In this document: positions 58,700 through 64,000 of the stretch, in pieces | Layout of the letters: each line of letters opens with the position of its first letter | Numbering within the stretch: position 1 is the first letter of the stretch | Origin: Opitutaceae bacterium | GTDB lineage: Bacteria; Verrucomicrobiota; Verrucomicrobiia; Opitutales; Opitutaceae | Assembly: GCA_023269585.1 (NCBI GenBank) | Contig: JAHFTC010000006.1 | Span: 1-64,000, forward strand | Direction: 5' to 3' | Length of the DNA stretch: 64,000 bases | The notes under the pieces: generated by a model | What the model saw: only the letters and a program-made list of their open reading frames with translations | What the model was told of the DNA's origin: nothing | The model's database searches: none | Program-made: the position numbers and the translations under genes

Positions 58700-59074
58700 T
58701 CACTCGAACGTCGTCGCGAACCACTTCGCGAAGTGCTCGCCCACGACCGGCACCAGCTTCTGCTCGCCGTTGATGGCCGCGATCAGGCCCATGATCCAGA
58801 GGACGAACAAGGCGAGGCCGGCCAGCGGCGCGACGATCCAGCCGAGGAACGGCACAAACGAAAGCACGAAGCACGCCGCAAAGCCGATCGTGAGGCCCAG
58901 CGCCTGGCGCAGATGGAAGGCGCCCAGCTTGGTCTTGGCCTTGTTGTGCATCACGATCGCGATGACGATGCCCACGTAGCAAAGGATCGGCGTCACGTAC
59001 GCGAGGATCGCCACGGTCTTGTCTTCGCCGGCGGGCGCAACGGGAGCAGGAGGAGGAGCAGAGATGTCCGACAT
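58700..59074 (-). CDS. DUF4870-domain membrane protein
   Basis: 'KTVAILAYVTPILCYVGIVIAIVMHNKAKTKLGAFHLRQALGLTIG'. Confidence 0.88.
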   Translation of the reverse strand: MSDISAPPPAPVAPAGEDKTVAILAYVTPILCYVGIVIAIVMHNKAKTKLGAFHLRQALGLTIGFAACFVLSFVPFLGWIVAPLAGLALFVLWIMGLIAAINGEQKLVPVVGEHFAKWFATTFE

Positions 59075-59167
59075 GGTGGTGTTTGGTTTAAGGGATTGGC
59101 GGCCGACGGGGCCGACGGGAGCTGAGCCTACGGACCGCTTCGTATCAGGCAAACCGGTTCTGCGCCC

Positions 59168-59413
59168 TTACTTCGCCGCCGCGGCGAGCGCCTCCGGCGT
59201 CCACGCTGCCGGCCGCACCACGATCCGGTAATGAAGGTCGAGCGACTCCCCGGTGGCGAAATGCGGCTTCCCCTCCTTCGGATCGAAGGAGAACTTCCAC
59301 ACCACGGCGCCGTCGCGGGTCCACGCGAGGGAACCGAACTCGCGTTGCCATTCGGCGCGCAACGAGGAGGCCAACACCAGACAGAGGACCAGCACGGGGC
59401 GGAGGGGCGACAT
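59168..59413 (-). CDS. small exported hypothetical protein
   Basis: 81 aa with N-terminal signal-like segment. Confidence 0.5.
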   Translation of the reverse strand: MSPLRPVLVLCLVLASSLRAEWQREFGSLAWTRDGAVVWKFSFDPKEGKPHFATGESLDLHYRIVVRPAAWTPEALAAAAK

Positions 59414-59532
59414 GGACGAAGATTAGGCGTTTGCCCCGTTTTCGCGGATTATTCGGCCGTCTTGTTGTTGACCGGGGCCCCCGAAAAAACCGTCGCCCGC
59501 CGGGCCGTTTCCTGAAAACCTCCTCCTTTCTC

Positions 59533-61029
59533 ATGCCATTCAAAGCTCTCGGCCTCTCGCCGAACATCCTCCGTGGCGTCCAAGCCATGGGTTATACCGA
59601 CCCGACTCCGATCCAGTTGCGCGCGATCCCGACCGTGCTCGCCGGCAAGGATCTCATCGGCTCGGCGCAGACCGGAACCGGCAAGACCGCCGCGTTCGCT
59701 CTGCCCATCCTCACCAAGCTCGACAAGCACTCCTCCCGCGGCGCCCGCGTGCTCATCCTCGAGCCCACCCGCGAACTCGCCGCCCAGGTCGAAACCTCCT
59801 TCCGCGACCTCGCCCGCTTCACCGACATCCGCCCGCTCGTCGTCCACGGCGGCGTCGGCTACGGCCACCAGCGCAGCGAACTGCGCGCCGGCGTCGATGT
59901 CATCGCCGCCACCCCCGGCCGCCTGCTCGATTTCATCAAGGAAGGCCTGAAACTCGACTCAATCGAGATCCTCGTGCTCGACGAGGTCGACCGCATGCTC
60001 GACATGGGCTTCCTGCCCGATTTGAAGCGCATCATCCTCGCCTGCCCGGATGCGCGGCAGACGTTGTTCTTCTCCGCCACCGTGCCGCCTGAGATCGCCG
60101 CCGTCGCCGCGTTCGCGCTACGCGATCCGGTGCGCATCGAGGTGGGCGCCAACCGCGCCACCGCCCAGACCGTCTCGCACGCGATGTACCCGGTGGCGCA
60201 GGTGCAGAAATTCGAGCTGCTGCTCGCCCTGCTCGAGCGCACCGATTTCGACAGCGTGCTGATCTTTTCCCGCACCAAACACGGCGCCGACCGCATCGCG
60301 CGCCGGCTGAAGGCCGCCAACCACTCCGTCGCCGTCCTCCACGCGAACCGCTCGCAAAACCAGCGCGTCGAAGCGCTCGAGGGCTTCAAGAGCGGCCGCT
60401 ACGAGGTCATGGTCGCCACCGACATCGCCGCCCGCGGCATCGACGTGGCCGGCGTCTCGCACGTCATCAACTACGACGTGCCGAAGAATCCCGAGGACTA
60501 CGTCCACCGCATCGGCCGCACCGGCCGCGCGCAGGCCGTGGGTGACGCGTTCACGCTGATGGCCCCCGAGGACGAGGGCGATGTGCGCGACATCGAGCGC
60601 TTCGTCGGCAAACCGATCGAACGCCTCAAGGTCGAAGGTTTCAACTACGCCCCGTACGAGGCGCGCCCGCCGCGCCCGGAGAACCAGGGCTCCGGCGGCA
60701 AGGGCCGCTTCGCCCGCGGCGGCCAACAGGGGCGCCAGGGTGGCGGCCGGTTCGGCGGCGGTGGCGGCGGTCACCAAGGCGGCGGTCGCAGTCACGGCGG
60801 CGGCCAAAGCGGTGGCGGCTTCGGCAAATCGTCCCACGGACAGGGAGGCCAAGGCGGCCAGGGCCCGCGCCCGGCCCAGCAGCAGCCCAAGCCGAAGAAG
60901 CAAGGCTACGGCACCTCCCGCCACGAAGGCAGCGGCGCCGGTCCGGCTCCCGCCGAGTCCCCCTCGCGCCAACCCGCGGCCTCGCCGAGCGGCGTCCGCG
61001 GTTTCCTCTCACGCCTTCGCGGGCGGTAG
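59533..61029 (+). CDS. rhlE: DEAD-box RNA helicase, RhlE-like, with Gly-rich C-terminal tail
   Basis: 'GSAQTGTGKTAAFALPIL', 'LDEVDRML' (DEVD variant of DEAD), 'FSATVPPEI', 'VHRIGRTGRA'. Confidence 0.92.
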   Translation: MPFKALGLSPNILRGVQAMGYTDPTPIQLRAIPTVLAGKDLIGSAQTGTGKTAAFALPILTKLDKHSSRGARVLILEPTRELAAQVETSFRDLARFTDIRPLVVHGGVGYGHQRSELRAGVDVIAATPGRLLDFIKEGLKLDSIEILVLDEVDRMLDMGFLPDLKRIILACPDARQTLFFSATVPPEIAAVAAFALRDPVRIEVGANRATAQTVSHAMYPVAQVQKFELLLALLERTDFDSVLIFSRTKHGADRIARRLKAANHSVAVLHANRSQNQRVEALEGFKSGRYEVMVATDIAARGIDVAGVSHVINYDVPKNPEDYVHRIGRTGRAQAVGDAFTLMAPEDEGDVRDIERFVGKPIERLKVEGFNYAPYEARPPRPENQGSGGKGRFARGGQQGRQGGGRFGGGGGGHQGGGRSHGGGQSGGGFGKSSHGQGGQGGQGPRPAQQQPKPKKQGYGTSRHEGSGAGPAPAESPSRQPAASPSGVRGFLSRLRGR

Positions 61030-61292
61030 GTCGCCCCTTCGCCTTTAGCTGCAACAAAACGGCCCTCTCTTCCGAGAGGGCCGCTGCTTGTCTGTAGTCG
61101 TAGCCGTATACTACGAAAATCGGGAGTGGCGGAATCCCTGCGCCACGCGCCGGGGCGGACCGCTTTGATGGTGCGATCCTGCCGCCGGCATCGCGCTCCT
61201 TCAACTGTGGTCCCACGAACGGTCGAAACCCGCCCTCAGCGGTCCACCGTTCGGGCCAACGGCGCTCGCGGCGGTTCAGCTAGGAAGGCAGT

Positions 61293-61480
61293 TTGAACAG
61301 ATCACAGAAGCGGGGGAGAGACGGAAGGAGAGCACAGAGAAATGCTTGGCGAGTCTGAGCCGCGCCTTGGCGCGCCCACCAGAGGGTGAACGCGATCTTC
61401 TCTCCGAACTCTCTGCGCTCGCTTGCCTTGTCTCAGTGACCTCTGTGTCCAACTGCCTTGTTCCGCTTCAGTGGAACCCT
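61293..61480. repeat. class F 'CACAGAG...CTCTGTG' element, copy 1
   Basis: Arms resemble those at 62386-62580. Confidence 0.65.
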
Positions 61481-61540
61481 CTGTTCTGGGCACGGTTCTC
61501 CTCGGTCCTTCCGTTTCCTCTCAAGTAAATAGCCCGAAAT

Positions 61541-61629
61541 TGAACCACAGAGGACACCGAGAGGCGGAAGAGTCCCGAACTCACGCTCCTGTTCCGAACT
61601 CCGTGCACTCGGTGCTCTCTGTGGTGAAC
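61541..61629. repeat. class F inverted-arm element
   Basis: gaACCACAGAGgaCACCGAG ... CTCGGTGctCTCTGTGGT. Confidence 0.75.
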
Positions 61630-61769
61630 TTCCGCTCCTGATCTCCGTTCAAAGCAGCCACCAGCCCATTCCCCGCTCAGACCGAAGTATTTGCTTCCCC
61701 ACAAGGCCGCGCCTCTGCCACGCCAGCTCTTGTCCCTCGGCCCTCGCCCCTCGTCCGCAACCAACCGCC

Positions 61770-62120
61770 TCAGCGCCCGTACTCGTCGGCCACGCGGTGG
61801 GCCTTTGTCGTCAGTTCGCCCTGACACTCGGGCGAACCGCGCCGGAGATCGCGGCAGATCTGCGGGCGCTTCTCATAGATCTCGCAGAAGAACACCGGCA
61901 GTTGTCCCCGTTTTGTCGTGATCTGGAGCGCGATGCAGTGGCCGTCCTCCATGCGCATGTACGCGCGTTGCCCCACAAACCGCGCCACCCGTTCGGCGTC
62001 GTCGCCAAGGCGCGTCCAGTCGTCGCCGCTCACCCGGATGTAGGTGGCGGATTTCGAGAAGCAGCAGACGCCGCAGTTGAGGCAATCGGCAGGGATCTCC
62101 ATGGGCTCCGCCGCATCCAA
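61770..62120 (-). CDS. YkgJ-family cysteine-cluster protein
   Basis: 'DCLNCGVCCFSKSATYIRVSGDDWTRLG...FFCEIYEKRPQICRDL'. Confidence 0.88.
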   Translation of the reverse strand: MDAAEPMEIPADCLNCGVCCFSKSATYIRVSGDDWTRLGDDAERVARFVGQRAYMRMEDGHCIALQITTKRGQLPVFFCEIYEKRPQICRDLRRGSPECQGELTTKAHRVADEYGR

Positions 62121-62202
62121 CCAGCCGAGCGCCGAGTGTCGAGCATCGAGGGCCGGACCTGCGGAGTGCCCGAATCCTCACGGTGCAATCGGGCTTGCCG
62201 TG

Positions 62203-62281
62203 GTAGGGACGCCGCCTCGTGTTCTTCGCGGCGAAGAACACTGGGCCGGCGTCCGCGGCGGGCGCGGAGCGCCGGCCCTAC
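62203..62281. repeat. class A compound element GTAGGG...CCCTAC with inner 11-bp hairpin
   Basis: GTGTTCTTCGC-G-GCGAAGAACAC inside inverted GTAGGG/CCCTAC feet. Confidence 0.78.
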
Positions 62282-62385
62282 CCAAGGACACCTGCACCTT
62301 TTGTGCAGTGCAGCCAGTGCATCGTGAGGATTAGGGTGGAGTGCCAATCCCACCGCCTGCGGCGCCATCGACACATTCAGAAGTC

Positions 62386-62580
62386 CGAACTGGTCACAGA
62401 GGCAGAGGAGCGACGGAAAGAGATCACAGAGGGGGACTTGGGTAGACGAGTGCTGGTCCCGCCTACGCAGCCAAACAGGGAGCCTCTCCGGTCTTCAGGA
62501 TCTCTCCGATCTCTCTGTGCCCTCTTGCTTTGTCTCCGTGCCCTCTGTGTCCAACTGCTTCGTTCTGGCTCAGCGGATCG
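62386..62580. repeat. class F 'CACAGAG...CTCTGTG' element, copy 2
   Basis: ggtcacagaggcagaggagcgacggaaagagatcacagagg ... ccctctgtgtccaactgcttcgttc. Confidence 0.65.
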
Positions 62581-63376
62581 CTTCGACCCAGAGCGTCCGC
62601 GTCGGTTTCTTCGGATCGACGAGCACAAACATCGGCTGACGGCTCTCCAGCCGCTCCAGAGCGAACCGCACCGCCCGACCATCGGAGCGACGCTCCACCC
62701 GCGGTTCCGCTCCCAGCGCATCAACCCGCGCCAACGTGATGCGGTAGAGCGGGCGCTTGTTCACCTGCACGCCGGTCGACTCCACCGCCGTCACACGCAA
62801 CTCGGCGACCGCGCCATGGATCAGCATCCGCTCCGCCCTCCAGCGCTCCAGCAGCGAGTAGCCCGCCACGGCGAGCCCAATCGCCGGGAAGAGCAGAACC
62901 AACAAGGCGACCAAGCCGCCCTCGCTCAGCCGCGCCCCTTCGAGGCACGCCACGTTCGGGTCGCCCGCCACGTATCGGACCGTCGCCACCGCGCCCTCCG
63001 ACCAGCGTTGCCCGGTCGTGTAGCAACGTCCGCGCACCTGCGCCCCGTCCGGAGTGGAGAAGAGGAAATCGTAGCCGCGCACCCGCACCTTGTTGATTGA
63101 GGAGTTCATCCCCTCCACCCGTTCGATCCGCGCCTCCGCCGTGCGCACATCCGGCAGTTTCAACCGCAGCTCGAACGGCAGCTGCCAGGGAAAGAAAAAC
63201 GCCACGAAGACCATTCCGAACGCCGCGAAACAGAGCCCGAAGCCGACCGCAAACAGCGAGCCCGCCTCGCGCTTCACACGCTCCAGCAGCTCCGGCGGCG
63301 GGCGCCGCGGCACCGGAGCAGCCAGCACAGCCGCCAGTTGGTCGAGACGGGAGGTATCCGCAGAGTCAGGGTTCAC
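62570..63376 (-). CDS. DUF3592-like membrane protein
   Basis: Two TM segments flanking 'GYDFLFSTPDGAQVRGRCYTTGQRWSEGAVATVRYVAGDPNVACLEG'. Confidence 0.75.
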   Translation of the reverse strand: MNPDSADTSRLDQLAAVLAAPVPRRPPPELLERVKREAGSLFAVGFGLCFAAFGMVFVAFFFPWQLPFELRLKLPDVRTAEARIERVEGMNSSINKVRVRGYDFLFSTPDGAQVRGRCYTTGQRWSEGAVATVRYVAGDPNVACLEGARLSEGGLVALLVLLFPAIGLAVAGYSLLERWRAERMLIHGAVAELRVTAVESTGVQVNKRPLYRITLARVDALGAEPRVERRSDGRAVRFALERLESRQPMFVLVDPKKPTRTLWVEAIR

Positions 63377-63487
63377 GCCCCGAGCGTCGTCACCGTCCCG
63401 CCCGCAACAAGCGTTTTCCCCTTCGCGGAGAAACGGCGCGCCGCCGTGTATTCGGCAGGCCTGTGGCGGGGAACCGACCGAGCACCG

Positions 63488-64000
63488 CTATCTAGAACCG
63501 TCTACGACTCTCACATCGATGGAATCAACCCACCCAAAATACGCATCAAAAATGCCGAGAGGTTCGGCATGAAAGACTCCCACAACCTCAACACAGACGT
63601 CCTTGGGGAACTCCAGCTTGGGATCGCGCGAAGCGCCCAGCCAAAGAACTGCACCATCGGCCTCGGCCGGCCAACTTCTCATCTCAAAGCCATCTGAAAC
63701 TCCTCTCACACGGACACTTCGCCCATCAAAGACCGTCGCATTCCGCGCGAGCTCGTCGACGGACAGAACCATCTCCGACATCACTACGGCTCCATGCGGT
63801 ACTGCACGCTGGTGAACGCAGCCACAAGTTCCCACGAAGGACACTGCCGTTATGCAGATCACAGCACACGGAATGGTCCTCAAGAAAGCTGAGAAGGGTG
63901 GCGGGAGCCTTTTCACCCACCCTGCGGCATTCACCCAGGTTCTGGGCAGATTGGCCCGATCCACGGGTCGAGACATTGAAAGATGAAGCGGGGGCAACAT
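63488..64000 (-). CDS. putative lipoprotein/exported protein, start uncertain at window edge
   Basis: 'VICITAVSFVGTCGC' lipobox-like; OB-like 'ATVFDGRSVRVRGVSDGFE'. Confidence 0.5.
   Translation of the reverse strand: MLPPLHLSMSRPVDRANLPRTWVNAAGWVKRLPPPFSAFLRTIPCAVICITAVSFVGTCGCVHQRAVPHGAVVMSEMVLSVDELARNATVFDGRSVRVRGVSDGFEMRSWPAEADGAVLWLGASRDPKLEFPKDVCVEVVGVFHAEPLGIFDAYFGWVDSIDVRVVDGSR

Overview
The window is about 64 kb of GC-rich bacterial chromosome. The gene content and the 'VVxLSPFEVT...LAGxR' TonB-plug-like signature suggest Verrucomicrobiota, probably Opitutaceae; this is inference only. Most of it is ordinary chromosomal coding sequence: malic enzyme, ppnP, adk, queD, a hexuronate uxuA/uxuB-like pair, an ECF sigma / VWA / 2.3-kaa envelope locus, a Cbi-type ECF transporter pair, a PP2C-STAS-chemoreceptor cluster, feoAB plus a DtxR-family regulator, a GPH-type MFS transporter, an RlmD-like rRNA methyltransferase, Hsp33, two AEC transporters, a FliA-like sigma factor, PPK2, monomeric isocitrate dehydrogenase and a RhlE-type helicase. 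No rRNA, tRNA, CRISPR array, prophage or transposase was recognised. The most unusual signal lies in and between these genes: a dense population of short structured repeats. They fall into several classes. (A) Hairpins with a 5' GTAG foot, REP-like, with very variable stems. (B) 'GC-TRAA-GC-R' tip hairpins whose stems co-vary. (C) 'ATTCCGCAATCCGC' inverted-arm elements. (D) Degenerate 7-bp tandem arrays that abut stop codons. (E) Near-perfect palindromes between convergent genes. (F) 'CACAGAGGACACCGAG' inverted elements. Several class A and C elements appear to be inserted in frame in protein genes: three insertions in one RlmD-like methyltransferase, one in monomeric IDH and one in a VWA protein. 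This resembles Rickettsia palindromic elements, and it is the best candidate for an undescribed system here. Other candidates are a 27-aa membrane peptide gene with its own SD, structured leader and terminator, a VWA protein carrying a TonB plug fragment, and a sigma54-like promoter driving a small transcript.
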